A DNA stretch of 34,477 bases, taken from CAZEDK01 sp964511025 (GTDB taxonomy: Bacteria > Patescibacteriota > Gracilibacteria > UBA1369 > GWF2-33-10). Below the pieces are notes generated by a model. That model was not told the origin of the DNA, did no database searches, and worked only from the letters and a program-made list of their open reading frames with translations. The stretch spans positions 1 through 34,477 of the forward strand of contig CAZEDK010000016.1 of the NCBI GenBank assembly GCA_964511025.1, in the 5' to 3' direction. Below, piece after piece: positions 1 through 7,254 of this stretch (its first letter is position 1; each line of letters opens with the position of its first letter). The position numbers and the translations under genes are program-made.

Positions 1-102
1 CTATATGTTGAAAAATTTTTACAAAGCCGTAGCCAAAATATGGAAATTGCAGTAGCAATATTATTGCGCAGTAAGTCTAATATAGTAGTGAACTTAAATT
101 AA
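1..102 (+). CDS. C-terminal end of a truncated upstream gene, unknown product
   Basis: Frame 1 is open from the window edge to a TAA at 100-102 and encodes 33 residues ending in NIVVNLN. The stop lies 3 nt before the msrB ATG, a spacing typical of co-transcribed genes, which is the main reason to think this is a real gene end. The residues (motifs such as LYVEKFLQSRS) are not enough to assign a family. A chance open frame of this length is possible in AT-rich DNA. Confidence 0.45.
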   Translation, partial: LYVEKFLQSRSQNMEIAVAILLRSKSNIVVNLN

Positions 103-105
103 TTT

Positions 106-468
106 ATGCAATTCAACAAATTAACAGCAGAAGAAGAGAGAATAATTTTGAGAAAGGGGACAGAAATGCCTTTTTCAGGGGAATATGAGAACAATTTTAA
201 AGATGGAATTTATGTTTGTAGAAGATGTAATAGCAAACTTTATAATTCAAAAGACAAATTCCATAGTGGCTGTGGCTGGCCAAGCTTTGACGATGAAATT
301 TCTGAAGCGGTTACGCGAAATGTAGATGCAGACGGAAGAAGAATAGAGATAACTTGCGCTAATTGTGCTGGACATTTGGGGCACGTCTTTGAAGGCGAGC
401 GCTTAACTGATAAAAATACAAGACACTGTGTTAATAGTTTATCTATGAAATTTATACCTACACCATGA
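106..468 (+). CDS. msrB: peptide-methionine (R)-S-oxide reductase MsrB
   Basis: This enzyme reduces the R epimer of methionine sulfoxide in oxidised proteins. The protein has 120 residues, the usual size of a stand-alone MsrB domain. Two CxxC pairs, C38/C41 and C84/C87, form the structural zinc site. The CGWPSFD signature is at 56-62, and the catalytic cysteine is C108 in RHCVNS near the C-terminus. There is no signal peptide, so it is cytoplasmic, and no MsrA domain is fused. The ATG at 106 follows AATTT with no Shine-Dalgarno sequence, and it starts 3 nt after the preceding frame stops, so it may be the last gene of an operon that begins outside the window. With the peroxiredoxin and SOD further on, it points to real exposure to oxidants. 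Confidence 0.95.
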   Translation: MQFNKLTAEEERIILRKGTEMPFSGEYENNFKDGIYVCRRCNSKLYNSKDKFHSGCGWPSFDDEISEAVTRNVDADGRRIEITCANCAGHLGHVFEGERLTDKNTRHCVNSLSMKFIPTP

Positions 469-495
469 TATCTGCAAACAAAATAAATACTATTC

Positions 496-524
496 TTGCC
501 TCTTTTCTAAGCTTTATTTATAGT
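496..524 (+). promoter_or_regulatory. predicted sigma70-type promoter for gap
   Basis: TTGCCT at 496-501 and TATAGT at 519-524 are separated by 17 nt. A transcript would start near 531, leaving a leader of about 28 nt before the GAPDH ATG at 559. The leader contains no Shine-Dalgarno sequence. Confidence 0.5.
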
Positions 525-558
525 AGGCTTGCTGTATGAAAATTATTAACTTTTTATT

Positions 559-1629
559 ATGAATATTGGTATAAATGGTTTTGGTCGTATTGGAAGGTTG
601 TTTTTGAGAGCTGTTGTTTATGATCGAAGTCTTCCGTTCAAGGTCACTCACATAAATGATCTCGCTGATTTTAGATGTCTTTTTGATCTATTTGAATTGG
701 ATACAGCCCATGGTCCGCTTGGAAAGAGGGTTGACATAGTTGGTGATAAAATTTTAATTGATGGATATGGTGAAATTAGTTTTAGTCAAACTGCAAAGGC
801 AGAAGAGATCCCTTGGGATAAGTCCGCTGTAGATTTGGTTATTGAATCAACAGGATTTTTTACTACAAAAGAAAAAGCATCTCTTCATTTAAACAAAGGT
901 GTCAAAAAAGTGATTATCTCTGCGCCGGCTGAATCTGAAGTTGACGCAACAATCGTGATTGGATGCAATGAAGACATTTTGAAAGAAAGTGATAAAATAA
1001 TTTCAAACGCTTCCTGTACAACAAATTCCATAACATCAGTTTTGAAAGTAATAAATGATGCTTACGGCATAGAAAACGGACTTCTTACGACAATTCATTC
1101 GTATACAATGGATCAGCGTCTTCATGATGCCCCGCACAAAGATTTAAGACGCGCCAGAGCTGCTTGTCAAAATCTCATTCCATCTTCAACCGGTGCCGCC
1201 AAACTTGCAGGCACACTGATTGGTCTTAGTGGAAAAATTGATGGAATGGCATTCCGTGTTCCTACTATTACAGGTTCAGTTACACAAGTTGCTTTAAATT
1301 TAAAAAAAACAGTTACAAAAGAAGAAGTGAATACTTTACTTAAACAAAAATGTGATAATGATTTAAAAGGTGTTGTCAGATACACAGAAAGAGAAATAGT
1401 ATCAAGTGATATAATTGGCGATCCAAGATCTTCAATTCTTGATTCAAATATTACAAAAGTTCAAAACGGTACACTCCTTCAATTGAATTGCTGGTATGAT
1501 AACGAATGGGGTTTCTCAAATAGGCTTGTTGACTTGATTTCATACATTGCAAAAGGTAGATTCGGTCAAAAATATGAATATAGACAAGCTGTCAGATCAA
1601 GCGGAGCGATAGTTGGAGAAAATTATTAA
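559..1629 (+). CDS. gap: type I glyceraldehyde-3-phosphate dehydrogenase
   Basis: This glycolytic enzyme oxidises and phosphorylates glyceraldehyde 3-phosphate to 1,3-bisphosphoglycerate. The Rossmann motif NGFGRIGR is at 6-13. The catalytic cysteine is C153 in ASCTTN and the paired histidine is H180 in IHSYT; the 27-residue gap matches the classical C149/H176 pair. D34 in INDL, the equivalent of Asp32, and P192, the equivalent of Pro188, are kept, which suggests NAD+ preference, although Leu187 of the NAD enzymes is Ala here. The signature HKDLRRARAA follows. At 356 residues it is about 20 longer than most homologues, from a polar C-terminal extension after the GRFGQK region. The gene has its own promoter and no other glycolytic gene beside it, so it is probably monocistronic. 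Confidence 0.96.
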   Translation: MNIGINGFGRIGRLFLRAVVYDRSLPFKVTHINDLADFRCLFDLFELDTAHGPLGKRVDIVGDKILIDGYGEISFSQTAKAEEIPWDKSAVDLVIESTGFFTTKEKASLHLNKGVKKVIISAPAESEVDATIVIGCNEDILKESDKIISNASCTTNSITSVLKVINDAYGIENGLLTTIHSYTMDQRLHDAPHKDLRRARAACQNLIPSSTGAAKLAGTLIGLSGKIDGMAFRVPTITGSVTQVALNLKKTVTKEEVNTLLKQKCDNDLKGVVRYTEREIVSSDIIGDPRSSILDSNITKVQNGTLLQLNCWYDNEWGFSNRLVDLISYIAKGRFGQKYEYRQAVRSSGAIVGENY

Positions 1630-1630
1630 T

Positions 1631-1658
1631 TTGTATTTATACGAATTTCATTTAAAAT
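1631..1658 (+). promoter_or_regulatory. possible promoter for the lipoprotein pair
   Basis: TTGTAT at 1631-1636 and TAAAAT at 1653-1658 are 16 nt apart. The -10 box matches the consensus at five of six positions; the -35 box is weak. The start would be near 1665, about 26 nt before the ATG at 1691. Confidence 0.35.
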
Positions 1659-1690
1659 AAAAGCAGTTTTTTTAAATTAGCTTTTGCACT

Positions 1691-2413
1691 ATGAAAAATT
1701 GTAAAATTTATTTTCTCGCTTTATCCTTTATCCTTTGTGCTTTATCCTTAACAAGTTGCAACAAGGGCATTGAAAAAAGAGTGCTTGATATGCAACAGGA
1801 AATAAATTTACTTGGTGATAGAGTAGAAGAATTAGAAACGCAATTGCAAGACGAAAAAACAGCTTCGGAGGAGTCAGCTGATATAACAGATGAATCAAAA
1901 GATGGCGAATCAACTGCCGTGACTGACAAAACACCCACTTTGACTGAATATCCTTTTGAAAGTTGCGACAAGGTTACAACTTATGCCTCTCAGGCTTGGT
2001 TTGCTAATTTTAAGACTGCATTTGAGACTCTTTATCCGCCAAAGACTGGCACAGCTTCTTATCCTAGTTTTGATCGATTTGGTCAGGCTTGTTATTCAAG
2101 TGTAGGCAAATCCTTTATTGCTATACAATCAAAACTTGAGTTTCCTAATAATGGATTTTTACTTTTTAAATACGATATAGCTTCTGAAAAATTAACAACC
2201 GCTCAAATAGAAAATTATGGATTTCGTGATTTCGTAGCTCCGGACGAATTTGGCAAAAGGCATAGCGATAGTATCAATATGTTTGGTTATGGCGAACAAA
2301 ATAGCTGTAAATATAATTCCAGTTATTCTTACAAATACATAGAAAACAAGCTTAATCTCACAGAAAGTTGTACTCAATGCGAGGGACAATCGGAAGCTTG
2401 TGTGACTTATTAA
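1691..2413 (+). CDS. predicted lipoprotein with coiled-coil stalk, unknown function
   Basis: A 240-residue exported protein. Residues 4-20 form a hydrophobic signal segment ending in the lipobox LTSC, with C23 as the likely lipidated residue; Asn at +2 fits retention in the single membrane of a CPR cell. Residues 27-60 look like a short coiled coil of the Lpp or tail-fibre type (heptads of L, I and V with E/D/Q), and 60-80 is an acidic, Ser/Thr-rich linker. The C-terminal 150 residues, with four cysteines including CTQCEG, form a presumably globular domain that I do not recognise. It lies 16 nt upstream of a second lipoprotein, so the two are probably co-transcribed. The lspA gene near the end of the window encodes the peptidase that would mature both. 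Confidence 0.75.
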   Translation: MKNCKIYFLALSFILCALSLTSCNKGIEKRVLDMQQEINLLGDRVEELETQLQDEKTASEESADITDESKDGESTAVTDKTPTLTEYPFESCDKVTTYASQAWFANFKTAFETLYPPKTGTASYPSFDRFGQACYSSVGKSFIAIQSKLEFPNNGFLLFKYDIASEKLTTAQIENYGFRDFVAPDEFGKRHSDSINMFGYGEQNSCKYNSSYSYKYIENKLNLTESCTQCEGQSEACVTY

Positions 2414-2429
2414 TTTTAATCTGAAAAAA

Positions 2430-2816
2430 ATGCAAAGAAAAATTTTTCTCATTAGCGCTGTTATTCTTGTCTCGATGATTGCCTTTACAAGCTGTTCCAA
2501 TCTGAGAGCGGATGTGATTGGGGTTTATGATCTTGTAAAAAATAAATCTCAATATACAGTTTCGGATTTACAATTTGAAAAACGATATACAGCAAATAAA
2601 TATGTAGGTATAGTGACAGGTTTGGTATACAAAAAGACAGAAAATATCAACAAGCCTTATGTGATAGTAAATGTTGATTTTTTGGATAAGGATGGAGAAA
2701 TTGTAGACAAAAAATCAATGACGCTTGATACTGCTGGAATAAATGTTGGTGAAAAACGATCTTTTGAAATTAAAACAGATAAAGAGTTTGAAACATATAG
2801 ATATTATTTGAAATAG
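2430..2816 (+). CDS. small lipoprotein with FxLYD-like domain
   Basis: A 128-residue protein with a signal segment ending in the lipobox FTSC (C22). The mature part has a pattern typical of FxLYD domains: a beta-rich segment with VTGLVYKKTE, then a strand pair around VNVDFLDKDGEIVD, and a closing NVGEKRSFEI segment. FxLYD domains are small extracytoplasmic beta-sandwiches of unknown ligand. It is probably in one operon with the preceding lipoprotein, 16 nt away. The ATG follows CTGAAAAA, with no Shine-Dalgarno sequence. Confidence 0.7.
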   Translation: MQRKIFLISAVILVSMIAFTSCSNLRADVIGVYDLVKNKSQYTVSDLQFEKRYTANKYVGIVTGLVYKKTENINKPYVIVNVDFLDKDGEIVDKKSMTLDTAGINVGEKRSFEIKTDKEFETYRYYLK

Positions 2817-2850
2817 TTTTTTGAAAATAGCTTGAATGAAATATGTTTTT

Positions 2851-2881
2851 TTGCTAAACTATCTATGATAGATCATATAAT
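2851..2881 (+). promoter_or_regulatory. possible promoter for the ATPase gene, almost leaderless
   Basis: TTGCTA at 2851-2856 and a perfect TATAAT at 2876-2881 are separated by 19 nt, slightly long. Transcription would begin near 2888, only about 7 nt before the ATG at 2895. This supports the downstream ATG rather than the TTG at 2832 as the start codon. Confidence 0.4.
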
Positions 2882-2894
2882 TAATATAAAATTT

Positions 2895-4040
2895 ATGACT
2901 ATAGTCAGACAGTTGAGGCAAAATATAGAAAGATACATACATAAAAGTGGTAAAAAAAAGATTATCATTGTTTATGGAGCGAGGCAGGTAGGCAAAACAA
3001 CGTTAATAAAAGAGATTTTAAAAAAACACCCTAAAAAATCAGAATATTTCAATTGTGATTTTTTTGACGTTCAGGAGATTTTTTCACATCAAAACGTATT
3101 GAAACATGATAAGATCTTTCGCAATCTTGATTTGATAGCTTTAGATGAGGCGCAGAGGATAGAAAATATAGGTTTGGTGCTTAAGATACTTGTAGATAAA
3201 TATTCCCATTTGCAGATTATTGCTTCTGGATCTTCTAGTTTTGATTTATCTAATAAAATAAATGAACCTTTAACTGGTAGAAAAATAGAATTTAAATTGT
3301 TTCCTTTTTCTTTTCAGGAAGTAGTGAATGGTAGAAGTATTTTGGATTATAAGCAATTAATGAGTGATATGTTGATTTACGGTTCTTATCCTTTGGTTAT
3401 TCTCAATAATATTGAAGATAGTGAATTATTTCTCAAAGAGCTTACGAATAGTTATTTGTTCAAAGATATATTCAATTTTCAAGAATTAAAAAAACCTGAA
3501 ATTTTGTTAAAACTTCTGAGATTATTGGCATTTCAAATTGGATCTGAAGTGTCGTATAATGAGTTGGCTCAAAATTTGAAAGTGGATCAAACGGTAGTGC
3601 AAAAATATATACATTTACTTGAAGAAGCTTTTGTGATTTTCAGATTGTCGGCTTTTAGCAAAAACTTAAGAAAAGAAATTTCTAAAAGTAGAAAAATTTA
3701 TTTTTATGATTTAGGGGTTCGAAATACATTAATTCAAAATTTTAATCCGCTAGAGCTTAGAAATGATATCGGGGCTCTTTTTGAAAATTTTTGTATATTA
3801 GAAAGGTTAAAGATGCTTGAATACGCTCAAAATTCTGTCAATAAATACTTTTGGCGAACTTATGATCAAAAAGAAGTGGACTATATAGAGGAAAAAAATA
3901 CAATACTGAATTCTTTTGAGTTTAAATGGAATGAAAAAGCGAAAGTGAAACAACCGAAAGAATTTTTGGCTACTTATCCGGATAATTTATTTCAAGTTAT
4001 CACGCCAGAAAACTTCGATGAATTTTTGAAGGCAAATTAA
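2895..4040 (+). CDS. AAA_14/DUF4143-family ATPase
   Basis: A 381-residue member of the widespread bacterial and archaeal family of orphan ATPases with an N-terminal AAA_14 domain and a C-terminal DUF4143 domain. Walker A is GARQVGKTT at 28-36 and Walker B is LIALDEAQ at 80-87. A sensor-like IIASGSSS follows. The middle contains a winged-helix-like stretch (YNELAQNLKVDQTVVQKYI). The C-terminal part carries EVDYIE followed by SFEFKWN, spaced like a PD-(D/E)XK fold. The cellular role of these ATPases is not established. The open frame extends to a TTG at 2832, but the ATG at 2895 begins at the conserved core and has a TATAAT just upstream. It is convergent with the next gene. Confidence 0.88.
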   Translation: MTIVRQLRQNIERYIHKSGKKKIIIVYGARQVGKTTLIKEILKKHPKKSEYFNCDFFDVQEIFSHQNVLKHDKIFRNLDLIALDEAQRIENIGLVLKILVDKYSHLQIIASGSSSFDLSNKINEPLTGRKIEFKLFPFSFQEVVNGRSILDYKQLMSDMLIYGSYPLVILNNIEDSELFLKELTNSYLFKDIFNFQELKKPEILLKLLRLLAFQIGSEVSYNELAQNLKVDQTVVQKYIHLLEEAFVIFRLSAFSKNLRKEISKSRKIYFYDLGVRNTLIQNFNPLELRNDIGALFENFCILERLKMLEYAQNSVNKYFWRTYDQKEVDYIEEKNTILNSFEFKWNEKAKVKQPKEFLATYPDNLFQVITPENFDEFLKAN

Positions 4041-4063
4041 AGATATTTTGAAAGGGAACTAGC

Positions 4064-5365
4064 TTATTGTAATTCAGGTGGATGAGTGATTATGGTACGC
4101 TCATCATCGTCTCCACCATCATCTTGATTAAATCGCCTTTGTAAAGCGCTTATTGGTTCCTCATCATCCAGATCTAGTTCTTCTTCTGTTGCTTCATTAG
4201 GTGACGCATCAGCTTTTGCAGTAAGCGTTGGAGTATCATCAGATTCATCAACCCATGTCTCTTCTTGACCTGTTGCTGGCGGGACCACTGGGTCAGTCCA
4301 TCCGGAAAGCGCTTGTTCTGAAAATATTAATGTCGCGTCATTAGCCACTTCATCATCATCGTGTCCATTGAATGCCGGTGGTTTGTTTCGAGGAGGCGTT
4401 GTCCCATCAAAATCATCTTCTGATGCTGTCCTTGTTGATGTTGTTGGAGCAGGATGTGTTCTTTGTATTGTGCTACCTGCAGATGGATTAACAATTTTTG
4501 CCAGCAATTGTTTTATCAAATTTTCTCTATCATTTACAGTATTGCAAGCTCCATAACTTTCAGGCTCTCCTCCGTTAAGCCTCGTTAATTCCAAAACTAA
4601 TGCTAATGTTGTTTCATTGACTATATTTAATTTAGGGCTTGCTTTCATTGTAGACTGCACGCTCTCTAATATTCTACGTAATGAACCTTCAGTAAGAATT
4701 GAACCATGCGAATTAGCAGGTCTCATAGCAGAAATTGCCGCAATTAAAATTTGATATCCTGGCAAATTTTCGACGGAAGTTAATGTGGATGCTAATTCGG
4801 GTCTAAGATCTGTTGCTATATCAGAGGCTCCTTCCTCAACATTTTCAATTGCTGAAGCTGGAATATTATCTTCTTCAAAAAGAAAAGCTGTTGTTTCATT
4901 TTCTTTTATTTTGTCCAAAGACGCTAATAACGCTGTTGCAAGAGCTGTTTTAAAATGATTTAAGGTCGGATGTCTTGTTGCGCTGATTGTTGCAAATACT
5001 ACATTTAAAGACGTGATAAATATATAATGATCATCTTTGTTTGTCACAGTTAGCTCTTCTAATATAATATCAACTGCTTCTGGTGCATTTTGATTTCTTA
5101 TTTCTCGCAGATCTAGCTCTCCGCTTTTGATCATCATGCTTATTCTTATTGCAAAAGTTGAAGCAACACTGGCGTCAAGAGTTGTTAAATTAGATTTTAT
5201 TGTTCGCATTACAGTTGCTTGCCATCTTCCAGTTTGTTCTATTGGTTCTCTTTTGAAATTTGTTGACTGAGACTCTAAGCCTTCTGCTGGAGCTTCGTTT
5301 GCCATCTTTAACATTCTTCTCTCAAAAAAGCTATTTATGTTTTGTGTGTATAGTAGCTTTTGCAT
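4064..5365 (-). CDS. hypothetical protein: helical N-terminal half, acidic disordered tail
   Basis: I do not recognise a family for this 433-residue protein. No signal peptide or membrane helix is evident. Residues 40-290 are rich in Ala, Leu, Ile and Ser and look like a helical-repeat domain. Residues 300-433 are low complexity, rich in Asp, Glu, Pro and Thr, and contain runs such as DDEVAND and DLDDEEPIS, suggesting a disordered, highly acidic tail. Such tails often bind basic partners or mimic DNA, but that is speculation. In-frame ATGs at 5314 and 5305 are alternative starts; the one at 5305 gives an N-terminus of MANEAPAEG. A promoter-like pair at 5394-5421 suits the longest form. The coding DNA is less AT-rich than that of its neighbours. 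Confidence 0.75.
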   Translation of the reverse strand: MQKLLYTQNINSFFERRMLKMANEAPAEGLESQSTNFKREPIEQTGRWQATVMRTIKSNLTTLDASVASTFAIRISMMIKSGELDLREIRNQNAPEAVDIILEELTVTNKDDHYIFITSLNVVFATISATRHPTLNHFKTALATALLASLDKIKENETTAFLFEEDNIPASAIENVEEGASDIATDLRPELASTLTSVENLPGYQILIAAISAMRPANSHGSILTEGSLRRILESVQSTMKASPKLNIVNETTLALVLELTRLNGGEPESYGACNTVNDRENLIKQLLAKIVNPSAGSTIQRTHPAPTTSTRTASEDDFDGTTPPRNKPPAFNGHDDDEVANDATLIFSEQALSGWTDPVVPPATGQEETWVDESDDTPTLTAKADASPNEATEEELDLDDEEPISALQRRFNQDDGGDDDERTIITHPPELQ

Positions 5366-5393
5366 AAATTTTCATTAATACTATGGTTTGGAT

Positions 5394-5421
5394 TCTATAC
5401 CACTTTTTATGTTTTTTGCAA
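5394..5421 (-). promoter_or_regulatory. predicted promoter for the acidic hypothetical protein
   Basis: Read on the minus strand, TTGCAA (5421-5416) and TATAGA (5399-5394) are 16 nt apart. The start would be near 5387, about 22 nt before the ATG at 5365. The rest of 5422-5534 is AT-rich and shows no gene or clear structure. Confidence 0.45.
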
Positions 5422-5534
5422 GGTTTTTTGATAAACGTTCCAAAGTATCCATTTCTATAGTTGTCTTGTTATTTTTGCATATTTTGCGAAACGTAATATT
5501 TCAGTTTGTTGTGAAGGATTTAAAATGAACGTGT

Positions 5535-5714
5535 GGAGGTGACCTCCCCTCGCCCCTCCTTCGTAAGGAGGGGAATCCTGATGTCTAATTGTAATCTAAT
5601 TACTATCCAACGTCCTCCCCTTACCAAGGGGAGGTGACCGCAGGTCGGAGGGGTGGTGCCCCTCTCCCCCTTCCCAAGGGGAGAAGATTTGCGAATATTC
5701 GCAAATCAGAGGGG
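5535..5714. repeat. GC-rich palindromic repeat cluster upstream of DUF559 gene
   Basis: At least four hairpins stand out in otherwise AT-rich DNA. GGAGGTGACCTCC is a palindrome at 5535-5547. Arms CCCCTCCTT (5553-5561) and AAGGAGGGG (5565-5573) form a second. CCTCCCCTT (5614-5622) and AAGGGGAGG (5626-5634) form a third. A nested structure spans 5659-5714: outer arms CCCCTCT and AGAGGGG enclose a TCTCCCC/GGGGAGA hairpin and a perfect 22-nt palindrome at 5686-5707 centred on GCGAATATTCGC. The last element resembles REP/BIME-type units. Similar CCTCCC palindromes recur at 17.7, 23.1-23.4 and 34.45 kb. Confidence 0.85.
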
Positions 5715-5733
5715 TCATTCTCTCCTGTTTTAT

Positions 5734-6090
5734 ATGACAAAAATTTTCAACAAAAACTCAGAGAAATCCAAACGTCAATTTTTGCGAAATAACATGCCAA
5801 AAGCTGAAATGATTTTATGGCGATTTTTGAAAGGTAAAAATTTAAATGGTTATAAATTTCGCCGACAATATAGTGTTGGTGCTTATGTGCTTGATTTTTA
5901 TTGTGCTAAACTTAAATTAGCTATTGAGCTTGATGGAGATTCTCATTTTGTAGATGGAGTGCAAGAATATGACAAAATGAGACAAACCTTTATTGAATCA
6001 TTTGGGATAAAATTTTTGAGATTTACGAATTATGAGATTTATACAAATATTGAAGCTGTGTTAAACGAAATCATATCAAATTTCCATTGA
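5734..6090 (+). CDS. DUF559 domain protein, predicted Vsr/PD-(D/E)XK-like endonuclease
   Basis: A 118-residue single-domain protein. The family core is visible: a basic N-terminal helix with NNMPKAEMILWRFLKG, the strand pair FRRQYSVGAYVLDFYC, then LAIELDGDSH, DKMRQTFIESFGIKFLRFTN and a closing helix. The D of VLDFYC and the E/D of ELDGDSH are the expected metal-binding acidic residues of this Vsr-like nuclease fold. The biological substrate of DUF559 proteins is not established. The ATG at 5734 is preferred: the frame extends upstream to a GTG at 5653, but that extension only translates the palindromic repeat. It ends with TGA 48 nt before proB. Confidence 0.88.
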   Translation: MTKIFNKNSEKSKRQFLRNNMPKAEMILWRFLKGKNLNGYKFRRQYSVGAYVLDFYCAKLKLAIELDGDSHFVDGVQEYDKMRQTFIESFGIKFLRFTNYEIYTNIEAVLNEIISNFH

Positions 6091-6138
6091 ATTATTTCTC
6101 AATTTGCGGAATATTTAGATGCTTCTAATTTTCAAATT

Positions 6139-7230
6139 GTGCTGAAATCTATCTACAAAAGAATAGTAATCAAAATTGGCACTGCGGTTTTGACTGACAA
6201 TGAAGGAAAACTTGATTTACCTCATGTGTCACATCTTGTTGATCAAATAGCGGAACTCAAAAAAAACGGAGTTGAAGTGATTGTTGTTAGCTCTGGAGCT
6301 GTAGCTGCTGGGAAGGCAAAAGTTTCTTTGCCGGCGAAATTGACGGAAGTAGCAAAAAGACAAGTTTACGCTTCTGTTGGTAATGTGAGGCTTATGGAGA
6401 TATATTCGGATTATTTTTCAAAATATAATCTTACATGCGCTTGTTTGCTTGTAACAAAAAGTGATTTTCGAGATAGATTGCATTATATAAATATGAAGAG
6501 TTGTTTTGAAGGAGTTTTGCAGGAAAATATCATTCCTATAGTAAATGAAAATGACGCTGTATCTGTTCAAGGAATTATGTTTACAGATAACGATCAGCTT
6601 GCAGGACTGATTGCGTCTATGGTTTATGCTGATTCAATGGTTGTTTTGACTCATGTTGACGGTTTGTTTACAGGACATCCGAAAGAGCTGAGTTCGAAGC
6701 TTATTTCTGAAGTGAATTTGGAAGATGTGGAGAAGTTACAGCAATATATTTCACCTAAAAAATCTGAGTTTGGAAGAGGTGGAATGCTCACCAAGTCAAA
6801 TATTGCCGTCAAAATTGCTGAGATGGGAATATCAACTCATATTATTAATGGTAAAACAAAGAATATTTTGATTGATTTGTTGAAAGGTGACAAAGTTGGA
6901 ACAAAATTCATTCCAAAATCTTGCGATGTATCAAGTACCAAAAGATGGCTTGCTGACAGCGAAGGGCATGAAAAAGGTGTGGTTTATGTCAATGAAGGAG
7001 CTGAAAAAGCTTTAAATTCCAAAGTAAGCGTAGCCAGTCTCTTACCAATCGGAGCCACAAAAATAGAAGGTCATTTTGAAAAAGGTGATATAATAAAAGT
7101 AATGAACGAAAAAGCTGAAGATATTGGATATGGCATGGCAAATTGTAACGATGAAGAGGCGAGAGAATCTCTTGGTCAACAAGATAAGAAACCAATTATT
7201 AAATATGATTATTTATTTATGAGAATTTAA
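6139..7230 (+). CDS. proB: glutamate 5-kinase with PUA domain
   Basis: It phosphorylates glutamate to gamma-glutamyl phosphate, the first step of proline synthesis. The amino-acid kinase domain covers about residues 6-255: K12 in VIKIGTAV binds phosphate, VSSGAVAAG is at 50-58, NENDAV at 136-141, FTDNDQLAG at 148-156 and the loop GRGGMLTKSNIA at 212-223. A C-terminal PUA domain follows at about 277-360 (KGVVYVNEGAEKAL, then an IKVMNEKAEDIGYGMANC strand region). The total of 363 residues matches two-domain bacterial ProB. It starts at a GTG, without a Shine-Dalgarno sequence. The Gly-rich loop has Arg where many homologues have Thr (GTGGM). proC follows after 24 nt; the middle enzyme, ProA, is absent here. 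Confidence 0.94.
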   Translation: MLKSIYKRIVIKIGTAVLTDNEGKLDLPHVSHLVDQIAELKKNGVEVIVVSSGAVAAGKAKVSLPAKLTEVAKRQVYASVGNVRLMEIYSDYFSKYNLTCACLLVTKSDFRDRLHYINMKSCFEGVLQENIIPIVNENDAVSVQGIMFTDNDQLAGLIASMVYADSMVVLTHVDGLFTGHPKELSSKLISEVNLEDVEKLQQYISPKKSEFGRGGMLTKSNIAVKIAEMGISTHIINGKTKNILIDLLKGDKVGTKFIPKSCDVSSTKRWLADSEGHEKGVVYVNEGAEKALNSKVSVASLLPIGATKIEGHFEKGDIIKVMNEKAEDIGYGMANCNDEEARESLGQQDKKPIIKYDYLFMRI

Positions 7231-7254
7231 AAACTATGAAATTTAATTAAATTT

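Noticed and set aside
2832..2894. Upstream TTG start for the ATPase; also TTG at 14417 and TTG at 30928
   Set aside because: In each case a nearby ATG begins at the conserved or membrane-anchor region, and at 2895 a TATAAT box lies between the two candidates.
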